Shown: in pieces, positions 25,337-36,711 of the stretch | Numbering within the stretch: the stretch's first letter is position 1 | Layout: every line of letters begins with the position of its first letter | Origin: Bacillota bacterium | GTDB lineage: Bacteria; Bacillota; Bacilli; Bu12 | Direction: 5' to 3' | Assembly (NCBI GenBank): GCA_014896485.1 | Contig: JADBKH010000015.1 | Span: 1-51,308 of the forward strand | DNA: 51,308 nucleotides | Notes under the pieces: model-generated | Told to the model about the DNA's origin: nothing | What the model saw: the letters and a program-made list of their open reading frames with translations, nothing else | Database searches by the model: none | Made by a program: the position numbers and the translations under genes

Positions 25337-26061
25337 CGGCTTTGCCCCTCTCCCCACTGACTAGAAACTTTGGCCCGCGCAAAGCGCGACCCACCACGCG
25401 GATGCTGCAAATGCGCGAGATGCGCAACGCGCGTGTGCGTCTCCAATTTTTGCTGTTTTCTTTTCTGCCATAAAACAAAGAGCACGCCTGCAGTGAGCAA
25501 CGCATCCCCCAAGGCATGGTGCCGCAACGCACCCCATCGGCCGCTCCAATGACGCACCTCTTGTGGATGATCTGCTGCCAAACCACCTGGTGTCGACCAC
25601 GGCGGCAATTGCATGCGATGATAGGCCAGCAAGGTATCCAGCGCGATCTCCCCTTGCTTTGCCATTGCAGGCTCGACATCCCGTGCTAGAATTGCCGTGT
25701 CCAGGAGGGGCTGCTCCGCCAAACCGAAGATGCCACTGCTGACCGCATCGAGGAGCAACAGATCGCGCCGCAGTCCGTGTCCCGCGAGGATCGCCTCTTT
25801 TCGCCATTGCTGAAAGGCGGTGACCGCATCCAGCGGAAGCGGGGCACCGACAAGCAGTTCGGGGGTAATGCCCGTCAACTGGCGGATTCGGGTGGGAATG
25901 GGGAGCAGAGAGGCGACAGGGGTATAGAACCGATCGACACATTCTCCTGTTTCGAGATTGACACGTACAGCGCCGAGGGCGAGTAGAGCCGATTGTGGCC
26001 CGAGGTGCCAAGAAGTACTCTCCGTATCGAGCACAACCACCCATGGTAACGAATTCGACAT
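25333..26061 (-). CDS. DEDDh 3'-5' exonuclease (DnaQ/PolC-epsilon type)
   Basis: 242 residues. Exo I VVLDTESTSW near 8-17, exo II AGHGLRRDLLLLDA near 92-105, exo III HHALGDALLTAGVL near 181-194, the full DEDDh set. The C-terminal 40 residues are basic (KRKQQKLETHTRVAHL). Not fused to a polymerase. DUF294 nucleotidyltransferases and such exonucleases are often paired (for example near actP/acs genes); here both precede glnA. Nucleic-acid substrate unknown. Confidence 0.88.
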   Translation of the reverse strand: MSNSLPWVVVLDTESTSWHLGPQSALLALGAVRVNLETGECVDRFYTPVASLLPIPTRIRQLTGITPELLVGAPLPLDAVTAFQQWRKEAILAGHGLRRDLLLLDAVSSGIFGLAEQPLLDTAILARDVEPAMAKQGEIALDTLLAYHRMQLPPWSTPGGLAADHPQEVRHWSGRWGALRHHALGDALLTAGVLFVLWQKRKQQKLETHTRVAHLAHLQHPRGGSRFARAKVSSQWGEGQSR

Positions 26062-26088
26062 GGCTCCTGTCCCCTCTCCCCGCTAAAC

Positions 26089-27081
26089 CTAACGAAACGC
26101 ACGACTTGTACGCTGCTGCAGGACTGCAATCCCTTCCAATGCCTCTTTGAGGCGTAACCGTTCTGCTTTGGAGTGCTCCTTCGGGAAGAACCACGTCGCC
26201 TCCGCTGGTTGGTAAGCGCGCCATTCCATAAACGCAGACCACGTACTGGCAGCTTGCTGTGCATCTGCTTGGGGCCAAAACCCTGTTTGGGCGAGTGCAG
26301 AGATGCGCTGCAGGGTGTTGGTCGTCTCAATCTGCGCTGCAGCAGCCCACAACCGCGCCAAGTTGACCAAAGGTACATAGAGGGCTTCTTTGAGATCGAG
26401 ACCGCCAGCATGTGGGCCATAGGGTTGGGTCAACAGCTGCCCAAAAGGTCCCAAAGGAACCCGATGGAGCAAGTAATGTTGGGTGAGATCGTGCAGGAAA
26501 GCGTTATCCTGTGCGACCGTCTGCAGCAACCGCCGGCGCACTTCTTCCACCAGCTCCACCTTCCCCCACACAGGATGGATATCGGCAAGTACAGAAAACC
26601 AACGCAGCGCGTCGAGCCGATTGGTCGCGTTTTGGCCCAAGACGGTTTGAAGCCATTGGTCTGGTGTCCGACGACAGGCTGCTTCTGTCGGCATCAATCC
26701 TGCATTGCAAGGCGGAAACCCTTCTGATTCCAAGATGTGGACCACTGCTTCGGCATAAGCCTGCCAACGCGTATCGTCAGCGCTTTCCTCGAGAAAAAGC
26801 AGCCCGTCTTGATCACTGCCGAGATGCATCTCGCCACGTCCGGCACTTCCCGCGACAACCCAGGCCACGGTCGTCTGCTCTTCGGTTGCATGGCGATCCA
26901 AAGATTCGGAGAGACGATGCGCAAACCACTGGGACAACCAAAGGCTCGCTTGAACCGCACCCTTGTCGACAACCATGAGCCGATAGGTCGGCTCCCAGAA
27001 TGGAGTGACATCCGCTCGCGATTCAGATCTTCCTTCGTCGATTGGCTTTTGCTCGCCCCCATACAAATAAGTACGTGACAC
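26089..27081 (-). CDS. DUF294 nucleotidyltransferase-like protein
   Basis: 330 residues from GTG 27081. Pol-beta nucleotidyltransferase motif GSAGRGEMHLGSDQDGLLFLEE near 78-99 (GS...SDxD), as in GlnD-type and DUF294 proteins, then FPPCNAGLMPTEAACRR; residues about 195-320 are the helical DUF294_C domain. No CBS domains, unlike many relatives. First gene of the exonuclease-glnA operon, whose promoter lies in oriC. Possible protein- or metabolite-modifying transferase linked to glutamine metabolism (inference from context). Confidence 0.82.
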   Translation of the reverse strand: MSRTYLYGGEQKPIDEGRSESRADVTPFWEPTYRLMVVDKGAVQASLWLSQWFAHRLSESLDRHATEEQTTVAWVVAGSAGRGEMHLGSDQDGLLFLEESADDTRWQAYAEAVVHILESEGFPPCNAGLMPTEAACRRTPDQWLQTVLGQNATNRLDALRWFSVLADIHPVWGKVELVEEVRRRLLQTVAQDNAFLHDLTQHYLLHRVPLGPFGQLLTQPYGPHAGGLDLKEALYVPLVNLARLWAAAAQIETTNTLQRISALAQTGFWPQADAQQAASTWSAFMEWRAYQPAEATWFFPKEHSKAERLRLKEALEGIAVLQQRTSRAFR

Positions 27082-27119
27082 GGAAGAAAGCCACTCCTGT
27101 AAGTGTGAGCTAATCTATC

Positions 27120-27147
27120 ATAATAGCGAATCACGGAAAAATTGCAA
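27120..27147 (-). promoter_or_regulatory. Promoter of the DUF294-exonuclease-glnA operon
   Basis: Leftward TTGCAA (27147-27142), 16 bases, TATTAT (27125-27120), about 40 bases before the GTG start. Lying in oriC, it could be touched by DnaA binding. Confidence 0.6.
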
Positions 27148-27205
27148 CTCAGGCACAGATCGATCCGCACGTCGAAAACGCACGATCACCGGCTGTGGAA
27201 AACTG

Positions 27206-27234
27206 TTGTCGCATCTTGTCGTCTCTGCTACAAT
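27206..27234 (+). promoter_or_regulatory. dnaA promoter
   Basis: TTGTCG (27206-27211), a 17-base spacer, TACAAT (27229-27234). It leaves a leader of roughly 200 bases that contains three of the four DnaA boxes, consistent with DnaA autoregulation. Confidence 0.65.
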
Positions 27235-27442
27235 CGTGCACATCGCCAGTCCAAAGCGCTGATTTTGCGTGTATTTATCAACAGCTGTAGATAAAACGGT
27301 GGAAAAGAAGTAGCCGATCGTCCTATTTATCCACAATTCAACGGCAACGCTTCCGACTTCTGCATTCTGATCAATACATTGCTCCGATGCTGCACGCCAC
27401 CCATTCCTTCTCACAGCCGACGTATCTTGGAGGGACCAATCC

Positions 27443-28807
27443 GTGGTCACAACTGCCTACGAACTTTGGCAACAAACGCTTTTGCGCCTTCAGATCCGCA
27501 TGTCCAAACCGACTTTCGATACTTGGCTACGTCCCGCCCGTCCCGTCACACTCACAGAGACCATGCTCATCCTGGCTGTTCCAGATTCGCTGCATCGAGA
27601 GTGGATCGAAGATCACTATGCCGGCCTCATCGAACAGACCCTGCAAGAAGTCACCCATACCCCCTTGCAAATCGCCGTAACCGTGGCTCGACCGGAAGAT
27701 CTGCCTCACCCTACGAACACGACCGCGCTGGAGGCGGGTTCCTTCAATGAAGTCGCGGCAGCAATCGACGATCAGCCTTTTCCAACGCCGGATCTCAACC
27801 CACGCTATACCTTTCAGAGTTTTGTCGTCGGTGCCTCCAACCGTTTTGCCCATGCCGCGGCGCTGGCTGTCGCAGAGGCACCTTCCCAGGCCTACAATCC
27901 CCTTTTCATCTATGGAGGCGTCGGCCTGGGCAAGACGCACCTGATGCAAGCGATCGGCCACCGGGTACTCGAGCGCCAGTCTGGTGCGCGCGTCGTCTAC
28001 ATCTCTTCAGAGAAGTTCACCAATGAATTCATCAATGCGATCCGCGACAACACCACCGCTGCCTTTCGCAGCCGTTATCGAAATGCCGACGTCCTGTTGA
28101 TCGACGACATTCAATTTCTAGCAGGCAAAGAGCAGACCCAAGAGGAGTTTTTTCATACATTTAATGCTCTGCACGAAGCCAACCGACAGATCGTCGTCAG
28201 CAGCGATCGTCCCCCCAAGGAGATTCCTACCCTCGAAGATCGGCTGCGTTCACGGTTTGAGTGGGGTCTGATCACCGATATCCAGCCCCCTGACTTTGAA
28301 ACACGGACGGCGATTCTGCGTAAGAAAGCTCGGGCAGAGCGACTCGAAGTCCCCGAAGAGGTGCTCAGTTACATCGCCAGCCGCGTAGACACCAACATTC
28401 GCGAATTAGAGGGGGCCCTGATTCGCGTCATCGCCTACGCTTCCCTCACCGTGCGCACAATCGATCTGGGACTGGCGGAAGAGGCCCTCAAAGAGATCCT
28501 GCAGCCCCAGAATGGTCCGGTCACCCCACAACAGATCCAGCGTGCTGTCGCAGATTACTTTCACCTGGATATCGCGGAGATGAAAGCGAAGCACCGTAGT
28601 CAACGTGTCGCCCTTCCCCGACAGATCGCGATGTACCTCTGCCGGGAGTTGACCGATCTCTCCTTGCCCCGCATCGGCCAATTGTTTGGGGGCCGGGATC
28701 ACACGACCGTTTTGCACGCCTGTAACAAGATTGCGACTTTGCGGGAACGGGATCCCAGCCTGCGGGAAACGTTGGCAGCGATCACACAACTTGTGCACAA
28801 GATGTAA
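27443..28807 (+). CDS. dnaA: Chromosomal replication initiator DnaA
   Basis: 454 residues from GTG 27443, GGAGGGA 8 bases upstream. N-terminal domain I (WLRPARPV), linker to about 115, AAA+ domain with Walker A GGVGLGKT near 158-165 and Walker [22 protein letters not shown], and domain IV HTH with the DnaA signature [16 protein letters not shown]. It binds the DnaA boxes on both sides and opens the origin. Confidence 0.98.
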   Translation: MVTTAYELWQQTLLRLQIRMSKPTFDTWLRPARPVTLTETMLILAVPDSLHREWIEDHYAGLIEQTLQEVTHTPLQIAVTVARPEDLPHPTNTTALEAGSFNEVAAAIDDQPFPTPDLNPRYTFQSFVVGASNRFAHAAALAVAEAPSQAYNPLFIYGGVGLGKTHLMQAIGHRVLERQSGARVVYISSEKFTNEFINAIRDNTTAAFRSRYRNADVLLIDDIQFLAGKEQTQEEFFHTFNALHEANRQIVVSSDRPPKEIPTLEDRLRSRFEWGLITDIQPPDFETRTAILRKKARAERLEVPEEVLSYIASRVDTNIRELEGALIRVIAYASLTVRTIDLGLAEEALKEILQPQNGPVTPQQIQRAVADYFHLDIAEMKAKHRSQRVALPRQIAMYLCRELTDLSLPRIGQLFGGRDHTTVLHACNKIATLRERDPSLRETLAAITQLVHKM

Positions 28808-28973
28808 CGCTTCCTGCACGGCCCTATCCACAGAAAAAAGGGCAAAAAAAAGGCGCGTGACGAGTGAAAAAGAGATTGTCCACGGTATCCCAAACCCTTA
28901 TTGTTATGACTACAAAGGGATCTATACAAAATGCCCCTTCAAAAAGGGCAGCACGCATTGCGGAGGCATCTTC
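28808..28973 (+). other. dnaA-dnaN intergenic region, second oriC segment
   Basis: 166 bases. CTATCCACA at 28824-28832 (one mismatch) and TTGTCCACG at 28876-28884 (two mismatches) are DnaA-box-like; an A-rich run follows the first and a mildly AT-rich stretch covers about 28895-28932. In B. subtilis the unwinding element lies here; the same role is likely but no DnaA-trio array was recognised. A TGCCC/GGGCA stem at about 28932-28950 precedes the dnaN ribosome site. Confidence 0.6.
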
Positions 28974-30119
28974 ATGGAAATTTCTACTGAAAGTACGCTC
29001 CTCGCCGGTGCAGCCCAACTGGCCAACCTGGCAATTCCCAGTCGGTCCACCATGCCGACACTGACAGCCATGCTCTTGGCAGCCGATCAAAACGGACTGA
29101 CACTCTCGGGCACCGACCTGGATATTTCGATACAGATTCACTTGCCCCTGTTGCCCCAAACTGTGACCGATGAGCGCGCGGGCATTCGCCTTTACCAACC
29201 GGGAAAAGCAATGGTTCCGGCCCAGACATTCGTCGATCTGCTCCGGCGACTGCCGGCTACAATCGTACGCTTACATACGAGTGACAATGAGACCACCCAT
29301 TTGCAAGCCGGACGTACCCAAGCGCAGCTGCGCGGTTTTGATCCGCAGAGTTATCCTGCTCTTCCCACGTTTCCATCTCATGTGGATTTTCAAATCAATG
29401 CCGACCTGCTCTCTTCCCTGATCCGGCACAGTATTTATGCTGTGGCACACGACGAATTGCGTCCGATGCTAACCGGCCTTTACTTTGCCGCCAAAGATGG
29501 GCAGCTCACCGTGATCGCTACGGACAGTCACCGCTTGGTCCGTCTGACTGCTGCGCTGGACACCCCTGTTTCGTTTCCAGGATTGGTCTTGCCAGCCCGA
29601 TCGCTGCAAGAGCTGGATCGGGCACTGGACGCCCAGGAACAAGTCGAAGTTGCCTTTGTCCACAACCAGGTACTCTTTCAGACACCGCGCTTTCTTTTTT
29701 CCTCGCGTTTGTTGGATGGGCAGTATCCCGACACTTCACGCATCGTTCCGACTGCTTATCCCACCTACGTCGTCGTCGACGCAAACGAGATGGGCGCAGC
29801 TTTGGAACGCGTGATTCTGATCGCACGGGAGAATACCAACCAAGTGGTACGGCTGCACATTGCCCCTGAACAGCTTCGCCTCTCGGCTGTATCACCGACC
29901 CTCGGTCAGGTCGAAGAGGAGTTGCTGCCACTGCAGTTTGAAGGACAGCCCCTCGATTTGGCGTGCAATGCCCACTACCTGGCGGAGGCACTGCGCAACA
30001 CGACGGCAGAGGAAGTACGTATCTCTTTGACGGGACCAGAATCGCCTTTTGTGCTTACGGCCGGAGAAGTTACGCAGGCAGACGCGGTTCACCTTGTCCT
30101 CCCCGTTCGGATATACTGA
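28974..30119 (+). CDS. dnaN: DNA polymerase III sliding clamp (beta)
   Basis: 381 residues from ATG 28974 with GGAGG upstream; the open frame extends back into dnaA but without family resemblance. Three clamp repeats: around 1-125, 135-250 and 255-381, with FDPQSYPALP, AHDELRPMLTGLYF, ATDSHRLVRL, DGQYPDTSRIVPTAYP and the C-terminal hydrophobic end VHLVLPVRIY. It tethers polymerase to DNA. Confidence 0.97.
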   Translation: MEISTESTLLAGAAQLANLAIPSRSTMPTLTAMLLAADQNGLTLSGTDLDISIQIHLPLLPQTVTDERAGIRLYQPGKAMVPAQTFVDLLRRLPATIVRLHTSDNETTHLQAGRTQAQLRGFDPQSYPALPTFPSHVDFQINADLLSSLIRHSIYAVAHDELRPMLTGLYFAAKDGQLTVIATDSHRLVRLTAALDTPVSFPGLVLPARSLQELDRALDAQEQVEVAFVHNQVLFQTPRFLFSSRLLDGQYPDTSRIVPTAYPTYVVVDANEMGAALERVILIARENTNQVVRLHIAPEQLRLSAVSPTLGQVEEELLPLQFEGQPLDLACNAHYLAEALRNTTAEEVRISLTGPESPFVLTAGEVTQADAVHLVLPVRIY

Positions 30120-30174
30120 GAAAAGGAGAATGGTGACCAGCCAAAATTCCGGAAGGTGGCCAAAGGAGCAGCAC

Positions 30175-30399
30175 GTGTACGAGGTCGGTGTTTCCTCATT
30201 GCCCATCAACCTGGGTGAGGCACTCAAATTGTCCAATTCCTGTCAGACAGGAGGCGAGGCGAAAGCCCTCATTCAACGAGGTCTTGTGCAGGTCAATGGC
30301 AACTGTATCCTCCAACGGGGACGCAAGCTTTTCGACGGTGACGTCGTTGAAGTGAGTGGTAAAGAGGCTTTTCGCATCGTGGCGCACACATGCGTCTGA
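30175..30399 (+). CDS. yaaA: S4-domain RNA-binding protein YaaA
   Basis: 74 residues from GTG 30175, AAAGGAG 7 bases upstream, which gives the family length; ATG 30130 has its site too close. S4 fold: INLGEALKLSNSCQTGGEAKALIQRGLVQVNGN, then GRKLFDGDVVEV. Usually linked to dnaN-recF; a role in 50S assembly has been reported for the family. Overlaps recF by 10 bases. Confidence 0.92.
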   Translation: MYEVGVSSLPINLGEALKLSNSCQTGGEAKALIQRGLVQVNGNCILQRGRKLFDGDVVEVSGKEAFRIVAHTCV

Positions 30400-31487
30400 C
30401 TCGGGTCGTCTTGCGTGATTTTCGCAATTGGAACAGCCTGCAGTGGCAACCACCACCTGGTCCTCTCTGGTTGGTTGGAGAGAACGGGCAAGGCAAGAGC
30501 AACCTGTTGGAAGCGATTGCCCTCCCTGCACAGTTGCGCTCAATTCGGGGGGCCACAGATAGGGAGATGATCCGCTTTGGAGCTTCCCAGGCGGAGATCT
30601 TCCTCGCCTTTGAGGAAAAAGGGGAACACCACGAGGTCGGTCTGCGCCTGCAGCCAGGTGGCCGCCAGATGCACAAGGATGGACGTCCGCAGCATAAGGC
30701 GAGTGCGCTGGTTGGCTTCTTGCGGGTGGTCCCTTTTCAGCCCGAAGACATCGCGTTGGTTGCTGGACCACCGGCACTGCGCCGGCGTTGGTTGGATGTG
30801 CTTCTCAGCGAACTCTCCCAGCCGTATTTACAGCAGAGGAGTGCGTACGAGCATGCGTTGCGACAGCGCAATGCCCTGTTGCGCCAAGGCAGTTACAAGA
30901 CGCTGGCAGGATGGGATGAGGCATTGTCCGATGCGGGGGCGGCTGTCACCATCGCACGATTGAGCGTGGTGGTACAGCTCACTGGGCTGCTCCAGCAACT
31001 CTACCAGATGTTATCTGGCGAAAAGTCGCAAATTCTGGTACGCTATCGCTCGTCGTGGCTGTCCCCGTCTACCGTACCCCCACCCTTTTTGGAAGCACGC
31101 GGAGAATTGCAGGAGGGCTTGCGTCAGACAGCTGCGCTGGAACGGCAACGCGAGGTGACGCTGGTCGGCCCGCAGCGAGATGACGTGGCGCTGCTGGTCG
31201 ATGGCCATGAAGGCCGACGCCATGCTTCCCGAGGCCAGCAGCGGCTGCTCGCCCTTTGCTTGCGATTGGCGGAAGCGAAACTGCTGGCCGAGCGCTATCA
31301 GGATCCGCCGATCTTGCTGCTGGATGATCTTTATTCTGAACTCGATGAGGTACGTCAGCGACGCGTTTCCGCATTTATTCAGCGCTTTGAACAGGCATTG
31401 ATGACGACCACACAGCACGCCGTGGCTGAGAAAGGAACGGTATTTTTCGTAAAGTCGGGGACACTTCACTCTTTGGGCGACGGGTGA
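30390..31487 (+). CDS. recF: DNA replication and repair protein RecF
   Basis: 365 residues. Start MRLTRVVLRDFRNW, Walker A GENGQGKSNLLEAI near 31-44, ABC-type signature SRGQQRLLALCLRLAEA near 275, Walker B PPILLLDDLYSELD near 307. SMC-like ATPase that loads RecA at gaps with RecO/RecR. Confidence 0.97.
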   Translation: MRLTRVVLRDFRNWNSLQWQPPPGPLWLVGENGQGKSNLLEAIALPAQLRSIRGATDREMIRFGASQAEIFLAFEEKGEHHEVGLRLQPGGRQMHKDGRPQHKASALVGFLRVVPFQPEDIALVAGPPALRRRWLDVLLSELSQPYLQQRSAYEHALRQRNALLRQGSYKTLAGWDEALSDAGAAVTIARLSVVVQLTGLLQQLYQMLSGEKSQILVRYRSSWLSPSTVPPPFLEARGELQEGLRQTAALERQREVTLVGPQRDDVALLVDGHEGRRHASRGQQRLLALCLRLAEAKLLAERYQDPPILLLDDLYSELDEVRQRRVSAFIQRFEQALMTTTQHAVAEKGTVFFVKSGTLHSLGDG

Positions 31488-31506
31488 ATCCCGGGGAGGC
31501 TATTGG

Positions 31507-31728
31507 GTGTATCTCGATGTAGGCAGTGGAGTTGTGCTGTATGAGAAGGAAATCGTAGGCATTTTTGATTCAAACTATTTCTTTACACATAATCGGGAGT
31601 TTCTCAATGAAAAAGGAACACCTTCTTCCGTCTGCCGCTCCGTCATCGTATGTCGAGACGGCAAATGTTACTTTTCACCGACGACGGTGGCCACGTTGCT
31701 CCATCATCTGCAAAGGACCCTGCAATAG
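31507..31728 (+). CDS. remB: Extracellular matrix regulator RemB (DUF370)
   Basis: 73 residues from GTG 31507 behind GGGGAGG. MYLDVGSGVVLYEKEIVGIFD opens the DUF370 fold; SVIVCRDGKCYFSPTTVATL closes it. RemB (YaaB) sits between recF and gyrB in Bacillus and is a small DNA-binding-like regulator of matrix genes. Confidence 0.93.
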   Translation: MYLDVGSGVVLYEKEIVGIFDSNYFFTHNREFLNEKGTPSSVCRSVIVCRDGKCYFSPTTVATLLHHLQRTLQ

Positions 31729-31734
31729 CTGTAA

Positions 31735-33699
<1,965 letters not shown>

Positions 33700-33739
33700 C
33701 GGAAGTCCAATGGTTCTGAACTGACAGGAGGATGTTTCT

Positions 33740-36187
33740 TTGGCAGAAGAAGAGGAACGTGTCGTTCCGGTCGATGTCGGTCAGGAGATGCGCACTTCCT
33801 TTTTAGACTATGCGATGAGTGTCATCGTCTCGCGGGCTTTGCCCGACGTGCGTGACGGACTAAAACCTGTTCAACGGCGTATCCTGTACGCGATGAACGA
33901 GGCGGGTTTGACGCCAGATAAACCGTACAAGAAGTCAGCGACGGTCGTCGGAGACGTGCTGGGCAAATACCATCCCCATGGGGATGCTGCAGTCTACGAC
34001 GCGATGGTGCGTATGGCTCAGCCCTTTAATATGCGCTATCCACTGGTCGACGGCCATGGCAACTTTGGATCCATTGACGGGGACCCGCCGGCGGCCTATC
34101 GCTATACCGAGGTTCGCTTGGCGCCGCTGGCGATGGAACTGCTGCGCGACATCGACAAGGAGACGGTCGATTTTGAGCCCAACTACGACGGCAGTCTGCA
34201 GGAGCCGACGGTACTGCCGTCCCGCCTGCCCAATCTGTTGGTCAACGGCTCGGTCGGCATCGCAGTCGGGATGGCAACCAACATCCCACCGCATAACTTG
34301 CGTGAGGTAGCTGCTGCCTTGCTGCTGTTGTTGCACCGTCCCGAGGTGGAGATCGACGAGATTCTCCGGGTTTTGCCAGGTCCTGATTTTCCGACGGGCG
34401 CATTGATCGTCGGTGAGGAGGGGATCCGCCGCGCCTACACAAGCGGACGGGGATCGATTCGCTGCCGGGCGGTCTGCTCGATTGAGCAGAGCAATTCCGG
34501 CAAGAATCGCATTGTCGTGACCGAATTGCCTTATCAAGTCAACAAGGCGCGTCTGGTCGAAACTATAGCCGATCTCGTCAAAGAGAAACGCATTGACGGC
34601 ATCACCGACCTGCGGGATGAATCCGACCGGCGGGGTATGCGTGTCGTCATCGAGCTGCGGCGAGATGCCAAGCCACAAGTGGTGCTCAATCAACTCTACA
34701 AGCACACAGCATTGGAGACCACGTTCGGTGCGATCCTGCTCGCCTTGGTTGACGGACGTCCCAAGATCCTCTCGATCAAAGAGATGTTGACGCATTACCT
34801 CTCTTTTCAAGAGGAAGTGGTGCGCCGCCGAATCCAGTTTGATTTGCGCAAAGCCCAAGAGCGGGCACATATTCTCGAAGGCTTGCGGATTGCCGTCGAT
34901 CAGATCGACGCCGTCATCGATCTGATCCGTTCGGCCCGTACCATCGAAGCCGCGCGCCAAGGGTTGATGGAGCGGTTTGGACTCGATGAGATCCAGGCCA
35001 ACGCCATTTTGGAGATGCGGCTGCAACGGTTGACCGGTTTGGAGCGGGAGAGGCTCGAAGAGGAATACGCCACTTTGCTCACGCGCATTGAAACTTTTCG
35101 CGCCACGCTTGCCGATGAAGAGAAGCTGCGTGGGGTGATCGAATCCGAATTGACGGCCATCGTCGATCGCTTTGGAGATGAACGGCGCACCAAGATCGTG
35201 CCGGCGGAGGGAGAGATCCGCGAGCTCGATCTGATCCCCCCCGAAGAGCTTGTGGTGAGCATGTCCCATCGGGGGTATATCAAGCGTTTGCCACTGGCCA
35301 CCTATCGCAGCCAACACCGCGGGGGACGGGGTGTGGCAGGAATGGCCACAGGGGATCAGGATTTTGTCGAGCGGCTGTTTGTCGCAAATGCCCGTCAAGA
35401 TCTCCTCTTTTTCACGGATCGTGGCCGCGTCTACCGTTTGGCGGCATACGAGATTCCCGAGTTTTCTCGGACGGCCAAAGGTGTGCCCATCGTCAACCTG
35501 CTTCCCATCGAGAATGGCGAGACGATCACTGCCGTGATCCCGGTCGAAGAGGGGCACGATGGTTACCTGTTCATGGCGACTGCTGCCGGTATTGTCAAGA
35601 AGAGCGCGCTCGAAGAGTTTGCCAACGTGCGCAAGAACGGGATCATCGCCATCACTTTCCGGGAAGACGATCACCTCGTCGGCGTGCAGTACACCCAAGG
35701 AGACGACGAGATCATCTTGGCCACTCGATTGGGTCAGGCCATTCGGTTTTCCGAGACAGAAGTGCGTGCAATGGGACGCACGGCCTATGGCGTACGCGGT
35801 ATCAACTTGGCAGAAAACGATTGGGTCGTCGGTTGTGCACGCGTGGCACCGGAAGCCGAGCTGCTCGCGGTCACCGAGCACGGCTATGGCAAGCGTACTT
35901 CCCTGCAGGCATACTCCCTGCATCATCGGGGCGGCAGTGGGATACGCAACATTGCCATCACGAAGCGCAACGGTCCGGTAGTCTCCGCGCTTTCTGTAGT
36001 ACCAAGCGATGAGTTGATGCTGATGACTGAGAAGGGGATCGCAATCCGCATCGCTGTTGCCGATATTTCACGCACGGGACGTTCGGCGCAGGGGGTCAAA
36101 TTGATGGATGTGAAAGCCGACGATCGCATCACCACCGTGGCGCGTTTGCAAAATGGACTTCACGTGGAAGAGGAAGAGGAAACATAG
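33740..36187 (+). CDS. gyrA: DNA gyrase subunit A
   Basis: 815 residues from TTG 33740 with AGGAGG 9 bases upstream. Breakage-reunion domain: [48 protein letters not shown], catalytic Tyr in YRYTEVRL; a coiled coil; the C-terminal beta-pinwheel with GyrA box QHRGGRG near 530. The residue equal to E. coli Ser83 is Ala (GDAAVYD), and Asp87 is kept. Acidic tail EEEEET. 40 bases after gyrB, one operon. Confidence 0.98.
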   Translation: MAEEEERVVPVDVGQEMRTSFLDYAMSVIVSRALPDVRDGLKPVQRRILYAMNEAGLTPDKPYKKSATVVGDVLGKYHPHGDAAVYDAMVRMAQPFNMRYPLVDGHGNFGSIDGDPPAAYRYTEVRLAPLAMELLRDIDKETVDFEPNYDGSLQEPTVLPSRLPNLLVNGSVGIAVGMATNIPPHNLREVAAALLLLLHRPEVEIDEILRVLPGPDFPTGALIVGEEGIRRAYTSGRGSIRCRAVCSIEQSNSGKNRIVVTELPYQVNKARLVETIADLVKEKRIDGITDLRDESDRRGMRVVIELRRDAKPQVVLNQLYKHTALETTFGAILLALVDGRPKILSIKEMLTHYLSFQEEVVRRRIQFDLRKAQERAHILEGLRIAVDQIDAVIDLIRSARTIEAARQGLMERFGLDEIQANAILEMRLQRLTGLERERLEEEYATLLTRIETFRATLADEEKLRGVIESELTAIVDRFGDERRTKIVPAEGEIRELDLIPPEELVVSMSHRGYIKRLPLATYRSQHRGGRGVAGMATGDQDFVERLFVANARQDLLFFTDRGRVYRLAAYEIPEFSRTAKGVPIVNLLPIENGETITAVIPVEEGHDGYLFMATAAGIVKKSALEEFANVRKNGIIAITFREDDHLVGVQYTQGDDEIILATRLGQAIRFSETEVRAMGRTAYGVRGINLAENDWVVGCARVAPEAELLAVTEHGYGKRTSLQAYSLHHRGGSGIRNIAITKRNGPVVSALSVVPSDELMLMTEKGIAIRIAVADISRTGRSAQGVKLMDVKADDRITTVARLQNGLHVEEEEET

Positions 36188-36251
36188 CGCAGCATTTGTG
36201 CTATCTTACCTTCAAGAGCAGCGTAAATGAGAAGGGAGGTGAAGGAAAGCT

Positions 36252-36644
36252 GTGCCTAAGTTCGATCGCAGTGTGACACCGCAGCAGGTCCGCGATGCGG
36301 TAGAGGCATCTGCCGATGCGCTGACAGACTTTGTCGAAGCGTGCGATCCCAAGGATAGCCAGGAGACGCTCGCCATCGTACAGGCTTTTGAGAACCAACT
36401 GCAGCAACAGCGGGGACCCTACGTCTCTTGGCGAGAATCGGCTGGTGCCTTCCTCGATTGGATGGCACAAGCGCGTCCTGACTGGGAGCCGCCTGCGGAT
36501 GCAGTGGCGGCGATCAGCAATGCCGCCGAGCGGTTGTGGGAGGTACGTGACAAAGGCGGGACAGGTGCGTTTCGGGATGCCGTGCGCAAGGCTTGTGACC
36601 GTGCCTTCTATCACGTCGAACTGCAGCGCCACATCACCAGCTAA
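36252..36644 (+). CDS. Uncharacterised protein downstream of gyrA
   Basis: 130 residues from GTG 36252, behind GGGAGGTGAAGG. Predicted largely helical and acidic, with no signal, membrane segment or Cys pairs (PKFDRSVTPQQVRDAVEASADAL, then VSWRESAGAFLDWMAQ, then FRDAVRKACDRAFYHVELQRH). Ends 20 bases before a strong terminator, so it probably closes the gyrBA transcript. No family recognised. Confidence 0.7.
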   Translation: MPKFDRSVTPQQVRDAVEASADALTDFVEACDPKDSQETLAIVQAFENQLQQQRGPYVSWRESAGAFLDWMAQARPDWEPPADAVAAISNAAERLWEVRDKGGTGAFRDAVRKACDRAFYHVELQRHITS

Positions 36645-36664
36645 CCTCCGTGGACAGCAGCGCA

Positions 36665-36696
36665 AAACGCCGGCACGTGCCGGTCGTTTTTGTTTT
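36665..36696. terminator. Bidirectional terminator between the gyrA unit and yaaC
   Basis: ACG-CCGGCAC-GTGCCGG-TCGT forms a perfect GC-rich stem followed by TTTTTGTTTT rightward and CGTTTT leftward. It separates convergent transcripts. Confidence 0.85.
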
Positions 36697-36711
36697 ACGC
36701 AGGTTGCAGCG

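Larger units (their letters stand above)
27082..27442. other. oriC: Replication origin oriC (dnaA-upstream part)
   Basis: 360 bases without a gene between divergent units. DnaA boxes: perfect TTATCCACA at 27327-27335 (+); one-mismatch boxes TTATCAACA 27275-27283 (+), TTATCTACA 27294-27286 (-) and TTTTCCACA 27202-27194 (-). The 27275 and 27286 boxes form a closely spaced inverted pair. It also holds the promoters of dnaA (27206-27234) and of the DUF294 operon (27147-27120). AT content is higher than in flanking DNA. A DNA-unwinding element was not identified with certainty. Confidence 0.88.

Noticed and set aside
33935-35926. 663-codon open frame antisense to gyrA
   Set aside because: It mirrors the gyrA codon pattern, has no family resemblance and no start context; gyrA is unmistakable on the other strand.
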